DNA of 8,076 nt from CAZOIA01 sp964579675 (GTDB taxonomy: Bacteria > Planctomycetota > Phycisphaerae > UBA1845 > PWPN01), in the NCBI GenBank assembly GCA_964579675.1, contig CAZOIA010000227.1, positions 1 to 8,076 on the forward strand, in the 5' to 3' direction. The notes below the pieces were generated by a model. It had not been told where the DNA came from. It did not search any database and saw only the letters and a list, made by a program, of their open reading frames with translations. The position numbers and the translations under genes are program-made. Each line of letters opens with the position of its first letter. Position 1 is the first letter of the stretch. This document shows, one piece after another, positions 1 to 6,514 of this stretch.

Positions 1-422
1 CGCGCATTCGACTGACCAAGGGGCGAACGAAGTTCTCGTATGTGCCCTACGGATCGGCCGACGGAACCTATCCGCACTACGCTATCAATTCACGCATCAT
101 CGCTGTGCACGGATGGTCATACGCTCGTCACGCCACGAAGAACCACCTGCAGATCAGCCAGGGCAAGAGCGTCATCCACGGTCATACGCACCGGGCCGAC
201 GCGTGCATCATTCAGAACATCTGGTCGCCCGGCAAGATCGTGCAGGCCAGAAGCGCCGGATGCCTGTGCAAGCCGATTCCGCTCTATGGCACGGGCCGGC
301 CCGTCGAATGGGTCAACGCGTTCATCCTGGGCTACCTCGGCCGTCGTAGCGACACGCTCTACACGATCCCGATCATGGACAGCCGCTGCATCCTGCCCGA
401 CGGCACGGAGGTGGTGGCATGA
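1..422 (+). CDS. Calcineurin-like metallophosphoesterase, 3' end only (5' end outside window)
   Basis: The open frame enters from the left edge (codons in phase from base 3) and stops with TGA at 420-422, so only about the last 139 codons are seen. Two calcineurin-like metallophosphoesterase signatures remain. One is a His-Gly pair (IIAVHGW, His codon at 108-110), followed by conserved A-x2-A-like residues. The other is the terminal GHTHR motif (codons 180-194), whose histidines bind the two-metal centre. The N-terminal D-x-H and GD-x2-D/GNH motifs must lie upstream of the window. The family hydrolyses phosphomono- or diesters, and phage members beside helicases and primases are usually predicted DNA nucleases or phosphatases. 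The substrate cannot be told from this fragment. Its last codon and stop overlap the next start (ATGA, 419-422), which suggests co-translation with the helicase. The GTG at 42 is in frame but is not believed to be the start, because coding sequence continues upstream without a stop. Confidence 0.85.
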   Translation, partial: RIRLTKGRTKFSYVPYGSADGTYPHYAINSRIIAVHGWSYARHATKNHLQISQGKSVIHGHTHRADACIIQNIWSPGKIVQARSAGCLCKPIPLYGTGRPVEWVNAFILGYLGRRSDTLYTIPIMDSRCILPDGTEVVA

Positions 423-2149
423 CGCAAGGGCTGCTGTCATCTCCACCGTTGTCCACGATCACATTGCGGCCGTACCAGATTGAGGCGGTCAGTGCCGTCT
501 ACGACCACCTGCGAACGCGGGACGACAACCCCTGCGTGGTCATCCCGACGGCCGGGGGCAAGACGCCGGTGATGGCCACGATCTGCCGCGACGCCGTTCA
601 GCAATGGGACGGTCGGGTGCTGATCTTGGCTCACGTGAAGGAACTGCTTGAGCAGGCAGTCGACAAGCTGCACGTGATGGCCCCGGACCTGTGGAACCAG
701 ATCGGCGTCTACTCGGCGGGCCTGAAGAGCCGTGACACCGAGCACCCCATCATCGTGGCGGGTATCCAGTCCGTCTACCGCCGCGCGGCGGAAATGGATC
801 GGTTCGACCTGATCCTGATCGACGAAGCGCACATGATCCCGCCCGACGGCGAGGGTATGTACCGGAGGTTCCTGGCTGAGGCCAAGGTGGTTAACCCGAA
901 CGTGCGGCTGATCGGCCTGACGGCCACCCCGTACCGAATGACTACCGGCATCATTTGCGGGCCGGACAACCTGCTCAACCACATCTGCTACGAGGTCGGT
1001 GTCCGCGAGCTGATCGTTCAGGGTTACCTCTGTCCCCTGAGGAGCAAGGCGGGCAAGCGGAAGGTGGACACGTCACGCCTGCACATCAGGGGCGGCGAGT
1101 TCATCGCCGGCGAGGTCGAGCAGCTTATGGACGATGACTCGCTGGTCCGCTCGGCCTGCCGGGAGATCGTCGAGTACACGCAGGACCGCCGCTCGGTCCT
1201 GATCTTCGCGGCCGGTGTGCAACATGCCCTGCACGTGCAGCGCGTGCTTACCGAGGGTGGACACGACTGTGGGTTCGTCCACGCCGAGACGCTGCCTTTC
1301 GACCGCGCCGAGACACTGAAGCGATTTCGCAACGGAGAACTCCAGTACCTGGTTAACGTCAATGTCCTGACCACGGGCTTCGACGCGCCAAACATGGACT
1401 GCGTCGCCCTGCTGCGCCCGACAAACTCGCCGGGGCTTTACTACCAGATGGTCGGGAGGGGCTTTCGCCTGCATCCGGGCAAGACTGACTGCCTTGTGCT
1501 CGACTTCGGTGGCAACATCCTGCGCCACGGGCCGGTGGACGACCTGCGGATCAAGGATCCGGGCCAAGGTGATGGTGAAGCCCCGGCCAAGGAGTGCCCG
1601 GAGTGCCAGGCGGTGATCCATGCTGCTTACGCGATCTGTCCCGAGTGCGGCCATGAGTTCCCGCCGCCTCGGCGCGAGCAGCATGACCACCAAGCCTCGA
1701 CGGCAGGCATTCTCTCCGGCGAGATCACGGAGACCGAGCACGAAGTGCAGGACGTGTACTTCTCCGTGCACATCAAACGCAACGCACCGGAAGACCATCC
1801 GCGCACGATGCGGGTCGACTACCGCTGCGGCTTCAATGACTACCACAGCGAGTGGGTCTGCGTCGAGCACACCGGCTATGCGCGGGCCAAGGCGGAGGCC
1901 TGGTGGCGGCAGCGATCGAACGAACCCGTGCCCGAGACCGCCGAGCAGGCGGTAGATATCTGCGAGGCCGGTGGGATCGCCGAAACCAAGGCTATCACGG
2001 TGCGTTCGGCCACCGGCGAGCAATTCGATCGCATCACGGACTACCAGCTCGGACCGATCCCGCCGCGCCTGGATGGCGGCGACGAGCGTGAGGATGGCGA
2101 CCTACAAGTTCCCGACTGGCCCCCGGATGACAGCGAAGTTCCTTTCTGA
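419..2149 (+). CDS. Superfamily II DEAH-box helicase with C-terminal zinc ribbon and acidic tip
   Basis: This 576-residue protein is a probable ATP-dependent DNA helicase/translocase (SSL2/type III restriction-like). Visible motifs are: Q-motif-like LRPYQ (16-20); Walker A PTAGGKT (43-49); DEAH (135-138); motif III TATP (168-171); motif V-like TTGFDAPN (318-325); and motif VI QMVGRGFR (343-350). The two RecA lobes therefore span about 12-370. A C4 zinc ribbon follows (C393, C396, C407, C410), then a separate domain at about 440-545 rich in aromatics that I do not recognise by name. An acidic tail ends the chain in DDSEVPF, much like the SSB C-terminal peptide. The ATG at 419 is chosen because GGAGG (407-411) lies 7 nt upstream and it overlaps the previous stop as ATGA. 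The likely role is unwinding or remodelling DNA during phage replication or recombination. No restriction nuclease or specificity domain is seen, so a restriction subunit is unlikely. Confidence 0.93.
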   Translation: MTQGLLSSPPLSTITLRPYQIEAVSAVYDHLRTRDDNPCVVIPTAGGKTPVMATICRDAVQQWDGRVLILAHVKELLEQAVDKLHVMAPDLWNQIGVYSAGLKSRDTEHPIIVAGIQSVYRRAAEMDRFDLILIDEAHMIPPDGEGMYRRFLAEAKVVNPNVRLIGLTATPYRMTTGIICGPDNLLNHICYEVGVRELIVQGYLCPLRSKAGKRKVDTSRLHIRGGEFIAGEVEQLMDDDSLVRSACREIVEYTQDRRSVLIFAAGVQHALHVQRVLTEGGHDCGFVHAETLPFDRAETLKRFRNGELQYLVNVNVLTTGFDAPNMDCVALLRPTNSPGLYYQMVGRGFRLHPGKTDCLVLDFGGNILRHGPVDDLRIKDPGQGDGEAPAKECPECQAVIHAAYAICPECGHEFPPPRREQHDHQASTAGILSGEITETEHEVQDVYFSVHIKRNAPEDHPRTMRVDYRCGFNDYHSEWVCVEHTGYARAKAEAWWRQRSNEPVPETAEQAVDICEAGGIAETKAITVRSATGEQFDRITDYQLGPIPPRLDGGDEREDGDLQVPDWPPDDSEVPF

Positions 2150-2162
2150 GGAGATGTAGCAG

Positions 2163-3371
2163 GTGATTATGTGCGCAACGGAATGCGACGTGGTAGTCGA
2201 TGAGGAGTTTCGAAGCCTCATCCCGCCGTTGACGGACGAGGAACGCATCGGCCTGGAGGAAAACCTTCTCCGTGACGGATGCCTCGATCCGCTGATCGTC
2301 TGGTCAGAGCAACGGGTGTTGCTGGATGGCCACAACCGCAAGGAGATCTGCGACCGCTACGGCATCGACTACGAGACGCGCGAGTTGAGTCTGCCGAACA
2401 GAGATGCGGCTGCCGACTGGATCGACGCCAACCAGCTCGGTCGGCGGAATCTCACACCCGACCAGGCGGCTTTGCTGCGGGGGCGGCGGTACAACCGGCT
2501 GAAGAAGGCGGCACACGGACGCAGTGGCCGCACGTTTGGGGTGGACAAAATGTCCGTCCCAAACACCGCGGAACGCCTGGCCCGCGAGCACGGCGTCGAC
2601 GAGAAAACCATTCGCCGGGATGGGCATTTCGCTGAGGCCGTCGAGAAGGCCAGGTCGCTTGATCCCGACATCGAGCCCAGGGTCGTCAGCGGCAAGGGCC
2701 CGGCCAAGGCCGCGGTCATCAAGGCGGCCGAGCTGATCGAGAAGCATCCTGACGAGGCGCGGGCCGTGCTTGAAGGCAGGGCGACGACCGCTCATGTCGT
2801 CCGCGAGCTGCGCCGCCAGGAGACGGCCAAGCGCCTCAACCGGATCGCCGCCCGCGAGGCCAAGGCGCCGACCGGCGTCTTCGACGTGATCGTCATCGAC
2901 CCGCCCTGGCCGATGCGCAAGATCGAACGCAACTGCCGGCCCAACCAGACCGACCTCGATTACCCGACGATGGACGAGGAGCAGCTCGCGGCGCTGACCA
3001 TCCCGGCGGCCGAGGATTGCCACGTGTGGTTGTGGACCACGCAGCGCTTCTGGCCGCTGGCGCTGCGGCTGCTCGAGCGCTGGGGGTTGAAGTACGTCTG
3101 CACCTTTGTCTGGCACAAGCCCGGCGGATTCCAGCCGGTCGGCCTGCCGCAGTTCAACTGCGAGTTCGCACTGTACGCCCGCCGCGGCAGCCCCGAATTC
3201 ATCGACACGAAGGCCTTTCGCGCGTGCTTCGAGGCGCCGCGGGGCAAGCACAGCGAGAAGCCCGAGGCGTTCTACGAGATGGTGCGGCGAGCCACGGCGG
3301 GGCGCCGGCTGGACATGTTCAACCGCCGGCAGATCGACGGCTTTGTCGGCTGGGGCAAGGAGGCCCGATGA
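2163..3371 (+). CDS. ParB-like domain fused to MT-A70 family adenine DNA methyltransferase
   Basis: This 402-residue fusion starts with a ParB/Srx-like domain (about 12-110) carrying the conserved LDGHNR motif (54-59). A helix-turn-helix-like stretch follows at about 134-153 (AERLAREHGVDEKTIRR). The C-terminal half (about 238-400) is an MT-A70-type methyltransferase with the catalytic DPPW motif (D246-W249) and a conserved C-terminal block (GKHSEKPEAFYEMVRRA). MT-A70 enzymes transfer a methyl group from S-adenosylmethionine to the N6 of adenine; bacterial and phage members act on DNA. The ParB-like part probably contributes DNA binding and may be a nuclease or NTP-binding module, which cannot be decided here. 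No restriction endonuclease is adjacent, so this looks like an orphan phage methylase. The start is uncertain: GTG at 2163 has GAGGAG (2148-2153) 9 nt upstream, while ATG at 2169 has only a weak AGG 5 nt upstream. The stop overlaps the next ATG (3368-3371). Confidence 0.92.
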   Translation: MIMCATECDVVVDEEFRSLIPPLTDEERIGLEENLLRDGCLDPLIVWSEQRVLLDGHNRKEICDRYGIDYETRELSLPNRDAAADWIDANQLGRRNLTPDQAALLRGRRYNRLKKAAHGRSGRTFGVDKMSVPNTAERLAREHGVDEKTIRRDGHFAEAVEKARSLDPDIEPRVVSGKGPAKAAVIKAAELIEKHPDEARAVLEGRATTAHVVRELRRQETAKRLNRIAAREAKAPTGVFDVIVIDPPWPMRKIERNCRPNQTDLDYPTMDEEQLAALTIPAAEDCHVWLWTTQRFWPLALRLLERWGLKYVCTFVWHKPGGFQPVGLPQFNCEFALYARRGSPEFIDTKAFRACFEAPRGKHSEKPEAFYEMVRRATAGRRLDMFNRRQIDGFVGWGKEAR

Positions 3372-3856
3372 GCGACTGGCAGGACGACAAACGCTGGTCC
3401 GACCGGTTCATCCCGCAGATCCGCGAGATCGTCGCCCGGCACCTGATCCTCGAAGCGCCGATCGAGGAGGACCAGCAGCGCAACACCGACCTGATCGTGC
3501 TGCGCTCGTCGGCCGTGCGGATCGCGTGCCGGGTGCGGCGGGCCGCCTACGCCGATCGCTACGGCGACGAGTTCACGATCCGCACGCGGCGCCTTTACGG
3601 CAGCAAGACCGAGCTGGCGAAGATCCTCGAGGGCTGGGGCGACGCCCTGTTCTACGGCTTCGCCGGTGACACCAGTATCTGCCGCTGGCTGCTCGGTGAT
3701 ATGAACGTGTTCCGGACGTGGTACAGCGCCGAATTGCAGCGGCTCCCGGAAGGCTGCCCGGCCGGGCACGAGCAGTTCAACCGGGACCACAGCTCGGCGT
3801 TCATGGCGTTCCCGATCCACTGGCTGCCGCCCGAATTCGTCATCGCGAGGTCGTAG
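3368..3856 (+). CDS. Conserved phage-type protein of unknown function, possible nuclease fold
   Basis: A 162-residue soluble protein with no signal peptide or membrane segment. The start at 3368 is well supported: AAGGAGG (3357-3363) lies 4 nt upstream and the ATG overlaps the preceding TGA as ATGA. An in-frame open stretch extends further upstream but only overlaps the methyltransferase. The order of predicted elements is an N-terminal helix (about 12-36), a strand TDLIVL (40-45), a strand VRIACRVRR (50-58), a strand EFTIRTRR (68-75), then a helix TELAKILEGWGDALFYGF (81-98). This strand-strand-strand-helix order with D41 resembles the PD-(D/E)XK nuclease core, but the expected E-x-K is C-x-V/R here, so catalytic activity is doubtful. 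I recall similar proteins as unnamed neighbours in phage genomes. The position between a methylase and the primase implies a DNA metabolism role; that is inference only. Confidence 0.85.
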   Translation: MSDWQDDKRWSDRFIPQIREIVARHLILEAPIEEDQQRNTDLIVLRSSAVRIACRVRRAAYADRYGDEFTIRTRRLYGSKTELAKILEGWGDALFYGFAGDTSICRWLLGDMNVFRTWYSAELQRLPEGCPAGHEQFNRDHSSAFMAFPIHWLPPEFVIARS

Positions 3857-6292
3857 ATGGGTGAGGCTGCGCCACGAGCCACGATCTGCCGCTTCCTCGA
3901 GCTGCTTTTCGAGCCCGGGGACGTGTTCGAGGTGCGCGCCCCCGGCTGCCGCGACCGCCCGGACGTGAAGTACGCCTACACCTGCTCGGGCTATTTCACG
4001 TCCGATGCCATCGAGAAAGCCGGTGAGGAAGTCGCGTCGCTCGATCGGGCAGGCATCGCGCCGGGCATCTACGTCACGCTGAACCCGGTGGCGCCGGCGC
4101 TGCTGGCGCGGTCGGCGAATCGGATCAAGCCGCGCGCCCGCGAGACCACGCAGGACAAGGACGTCATCTGCCGGCGCTGGATGCTGGTCGACATTGATCC
4201 CGTCCGGCCGGCGGGCATCAGCTCGACGGATACCGAATTGGCCCTGGCGCTCGAACGGGCTCACGCCGTCGCCGAACATCTTTCCGCCGCGGGCTGGCCG
4301 CCGCCCGTCATGGCGATGTCCGGCAACGGCTATCACCTGCTCTATCGGCTCGACCTACCCACCGACGACGGCGGACTGGTCAAGCGCGTCCTGGACGCGA
4401 TTGCACAGCGCTTCGACGACGACACGGTCGCCGTGGACCGGTCGGTGCATAACCCGGCACGAATCGTCAAGCTGGTCGGGACGGTCAGCCGCAAGGGCGA
4501 CGACCTGCGCGATGTGGCGGGCCTAGACGACCGTCCACACCGGCGGGCGGAGCTGCTCGAGGTGCCCGAGGCGGTCACGCCGGTACCGCGTGAACTGCTC
4601 GACCAACTGGCCGGCGTACCCGCGGCACCGAACCGCGATGATATGGACTCAGCCCGCACCGCACCGTGCGATCGTATCGATTGCACGGCCTCAGGCGTCC
4701 GGGCCTGGCTCGAAGCTCGGGGCGTGGTCGTCAAGGGCGAGCGCCGCAACGGCGACAAGACGATGCTGCTGCTGGAACGCTGCCCGATCAATCCCGAGAT
4801 CGTCTCAACCGGTGGCAGCGATATCGCCGTGCTGGTTGGCGGCGACGGCAAGCTGGCCTACTGCAACAAGCACAACCGCGGGGAGGACTACACCTGGCAC
4901 GACCTTCGGCGGGCCCTCGATCCGGACTACGAGCCGGTGCCCGCAGAAACCGGCGACGTGGACCTGTCGCAGTTCGGGGTTTCCCCGCGATCTTCACCCG
5001 ACAAAGCCGAGCCCCGCTCGGCGGAACGGCCTCTCGACCCCGGCCCGCTGCCCGACGAACTGCTGCGCGTGCCCGGGTTCGTCGGGGAGGTCATGGACTA
5101 CTGCCTTGCGACCGCGCCCTATCCCAATCCGGTCATGGCATTCTGTGGAGCTCTCGCACTTCAGGCGTTCCTGGCAGGCCGGCGCGTGCGTGACCCGGCT
5201 GACAATCGCACCAACGTCTACCTGCTGGGCCTGGCGCACTCGGCGGCGGGCAAGGACCACCCGCGCAAAGTGAACACGCGGATCGTCCACGAGATCGGGT
5301 TGTCGGAATGCCTGGGCGACCGGTTCGCCTCCGGCGAGGGCGTGCAGGACGCGCTGTTTATCAACCCCTGCATGCTGTTCCAGACCGACGAGATCGACGG
5401 GATGCTCCAGTCAATCAACAAGGCCAAGGATGCCCGGCACGAGAATGTGATGAGCACGCTGCTGACGATGTACTCGGCGTCCAACAGCGTGTTCCCCATG
5501 CGCCGCAAGGCGGGCAAGCCGTCTCCGGGCGTCATCGACCAGCCCAATCTGGTCATCTTCGGCACCGCGATCCCGAACCACTACTACGAGGCGCTGTCCG
5601 AGCGGATGCTCACGAATGGCTTCTTCGCCCGCATGGTGATCCTGGAGTCGGGCCCGCGGTGCAAGGGCCAGGAGCCGCGAATCGTTGAGCTGCCTGCCCG
5701 CGTCCTGGAGACGGCGCGCTGGTGGGCGGACTACCGCCCCGGGCGGGGCAACCTCCAGGAGTGGCATCCCGTCCCGGCCATCGTGGAGCAGACCGACGGG
5801 GCGTTGGCCCAACTGGTGGAGACGCGCGAGGAAGCCGAGACCGAGTACGCCCGGGCCGAGGCCAACAACGACTCGGTGGGCACGACCGTCTGGGGTCGCG
5901 TGAGCGAGCAGGTCCGCAAGCTGGCGCTGCTGTATGCCGTCAGCGAGAACTACCGCTCGCCGCGCATCGGTGTCGAGGCTGCCCGCTGGGCGTCGCGGTT
6001 CGTCCTGCACCAGACCCGGCGCATGCTCTTGATGGCCTCCAGCCACGTCGCGGATAGCGAATTCGACGCCGACTGCCTGAAGGTCATCGGGAAGCTCCGC
6101 GCCGCGCCGGACCTGACGCTGAGCCACAGCAAACTCCTCAAGCGGATGAAACGAAAGAGCACGGAACTGGATGAGATCATGAAGACGCTGATTCTGCGTG
6201 GGGACGTGGAACCCGTGCCCGACCAGCGTACCGGCCCGGGGCCGAGGGCCGTCAGCTACCGGCTGCGGGTGAATGGTGCCGTCGAAGAGTGA
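3857..6292 (+). CDS. Primase-helicase: AEP-type primase fused to DUF3987-type ATPase
   Basis: An 811-residue protein that likely primes and drives phage DNA replication. The N-terminal part (about 1-250) has archaeo-eukaryotic primase motifs: VDID (D112, D114; metal binding), SGNGYH (155-160; nucleotide binding) and AVDRSVHNPARIVKLVGT (D194 third acidic residue). Residues 271-355 form a linker module with C309, C336 and H339, resembling the degenerate zinc region that follows such primases. The C-terminal part (about 398-725) is a DUF3987-type P-loop domain: a Walker A-like stretch ending AAGKD (463-467), Walker B FQTDEID (508-514), and an SERMLTNGFFARM block (581-593) with candidate arginine fingers. 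A winged-helix-like tail covers about 735-803. The GKD in place of GKS/T fits what I recall of this family and need not mean loss of activity. The ATG directly follows the previous TAG, with GAGG (3847-3850) 6 nt upstream. Its stop lies inside a GTGAAAAGTT box. Confidence 0.9.
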   Translation: MGEAAPRATICRFLELLFEPGDVFEVRAPGCRDRPDVKYAYTCSGYFTSDAIEKAGEEVASLDRAGIAPGIYVTLNPVAPALLARSANRIKPRARETTQDKDVICRRWMLVDIDPVRPAGISSTDTELALALERAHAVAEHLSAAGWPPPVMAMSGNGYHLLYRLDLPTDDGGLVKRVLDAIAQRFDDDTVAVDRSVHNPARIVKLVGTVSRKGDDLRDVAGLDDRPHRRAELLEVPEAVTPVPRELLDQLAGVPAAPNRDDMDSARTAPCDRIDCTASGVRAWLEARGVVVKGERRNGDKTMLLLERCPINPEIVSTGGSDIAVLVGGDGKLAYCNKHNRGEDYTWHDLRRALDPDYEPVPAETGDVDLSQFGVSPRSSPDKAEPRSAERPLDPGPLPDELLRVPGFVGEVMDYCLATAPYPNPVMAFCGALALQAFLAGRRVRDPADNRTNVYLLGLAHSAAGKDHPRKVNTRIVHEIGLSECLGDRFASGEGVQDALFINPCMLFQTDEIDGMLQSINKAKDARHENVMSTLLTMYSASNSVFPMRRKAGKPSPGVIDQPNLVIFGTAIPNHYYEALSERMLTNGFFARMVILESGPRCKGQEPRIVELPARVLETARWWADYRPGRGNLQEWHPVPAIVEQTDGALAQLVETREEAETEYARAEANNDSVGTTVWGRVSEQVRKLALLYAVSENYRSPRIGVEAARWASRFVLHQTRRMLLMASSHVADSEFDADCLKVIGKLRAAPDLTLSHSKLLKRMKRKSTELDEIMKTLILRGDVEPVPDQRTGPGPRAVSYRLRVNGAVEE

Positions 6293-6298
6293 AAAGTT
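6289..6298 (+). repeat. GTGAAAAGTT box 1 (overlaps primase stop)
   Basis: An exact copy of a 10-nt word that recurs in this interval: inverted at 6335-6344, with one mismatch at 6354-6363, and in a tandem pair at 6478-6494. It overlaps the TGA of the primase gene. I did not notice the word elsewhere in the window. Confidence 0.6.
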
Positions 6299-6333
6299 AC
6301 GCGGGCTTGACCGGGTAGCGGGCAACTGTTCGA

Positions 6334-6364
6334 CAACTTTTCACCCTCGCAAGGTGAAGAGTTG
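6334..6364. repeat. 12-bp stem-loop built from the GTGAAAAGTT motif
   Basis: CAACTTTTCACC (6334-6345) faces GGTGAAGAGTTG (6353-6364) across a 7-nt loop. Eleven of twelve pairs are canonical; the remaining one is T opposite G, a wobble if transcribed. The left arm is also a perfect 10-bp complement of box 1 (6289-6298), so two alternative foldings compete. No T-run follows, so it is not a standard intrinsic terminator in either direction. Confidence 0.6.
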
Positions 6365-6434
6365 GGGTAGCGAAAGACGCAGGAACACAATGGAAAAAGA
6401 AGAATTCTCTCTAACTATTCTACTGTTCCCCCTA

Positions 6435-6476
6435 CCCCCCTCGCGCCGCTGTACGCGCGCGTATACGCGAGGGGGG
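6435..6476. repeat. 11-bp GC hairpin enclosing an alternating purine/pyrimidine tract
   Basis: CCCCCCTCGCG (6435-6445) pairs perfectly with CGCGAGGGGGG (6466-6476). The 20-nt loop contains the 12-bp perfect palindrome TACGCGCGCGTA (6452-6463), so a nested or cruciform structure is possible. Bases 6450-6469 alternate pyrimidine and purine without a break, a pattern known to favour left-handed DNA under supercoiling. A G8 run (6471-6478) ends the structure. There is no downstream T-run, which argues against a terminator on the + strand. Confidence 0.6.
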
Positions 6477-6477
6477 G

Positions 6478-6494
6478 GTGAAAAGTGAAAAGTT
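6478..6494 (+). repeat. Overlapping tandem GTGAAAAGT boxes
   Basis: GTGAAAAGTGAAAAGTT holds two overlapping copies of the box with a 7-nt period (6478-6487 and 6485-6494), directly after the G8 run. The 7-nt period is shorter than a helical turn, so two proteins could not easily bind both copies on the same face. An unwinding or single-strand recognition role, or simple slippage, is possible. Confidence 0.55.
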
Positions 6495-6514
6495 CCGGAA
6501 AGGACGGTTTGCCC

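Larger units (their letters stand above)
6293..6514. other. Non-coding structured interval after primase (candidate origin or control region)
   Basis: These 222 nt contain no convincing gene and differ strongly in composition from their surroundings. Order of elements: a GTGAAAAGTT box at the primase stop (6289-6298); a 12-bp stem-loop made of the same motif (6334-6364); a purine tract then a pyrimidine tract forming an A/T-rich pocket (about 6385-6425); an 11-bp GC hairpin around a 20-nt alternating purine/pyrimidine stretch (6435-6476); and two overlapping boxes (6478-6494). Repeated boxes plus an A/T-rich pocket immediately downstream of the replicative primase-helicase would suit a phage origin. 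A promoter/operator region for the following genes is the alternative. No good -35/-10 pair was found; TATTCT near 6414 is the best -10-like word and is weak. Function is inference. Confidence 0.45.

Noticed and set aside
40..483. ORF in another frame overlapping the metallophosphoesterase
   Set aside because: Its Arg/Ser/Thr-rich translation and lack of motifs mark it as out of frame; the GHTHR motif is in the other frame.
1073..2023. Long minus-strand ORF opposite the helicase
   Set aside because: It is a shadow typical of GC-rich genes: low-information composition, no motif, and the + strand carries a full set of helicase motifs.
419..2149. Helicase as part of a restriction-modification system with the MT-A70 methylase
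   Set aside because: No nuclease or specificity subunit is present, and the surrounding primase, phosphoesterase and small phage proteins fit a replication module better.
2304..3251. Long minus-strand ORF opposite the ParB/MT-A70 gene
   Set aside because: It has no recognisable domain, and the opposite strand encodes a complete ParB/methyltransferase fusion.
5230..5256. GKD in the primase P-loop as evidence of an inactive ATPase
   Set aside because: I recall GKD/GKN variants as common in this DUF3987-type family, and the Walker B acidic residues are intact.
5411..6325. Long minus-strand ORF opposite the primase-helicase end
   Set aside because: It is a shadow of the DUF3987-type domain and has no coherent motifs.
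6334..6476. Hairpins as Rho-independent terminators
   Set aside because: Neither stem is followed by a T-run on the + strand (GGGGTAGC and GGTGAAAAG follow). On the minus strand there is no gene to terminate.
6273..6488. 71-codon ORF across the structured interval
   Set aside because: It starts inside the primase gene, reads through the hairpins and homopolymers, and gives a low-complexity product.
6289..6494. CRISPR array
   Set aside because: The repeats are only about 10 nt, irregularly spaced and in mixed orientation, with no cas gene nearby.
6485..6514. GTG at 6485 as start of the cysteine-rich gene
   Set aside because: It lies inside the repeat array with a G-run instead of a proper ribosome site, and the conserved CxxC begins right after ATG 6515.
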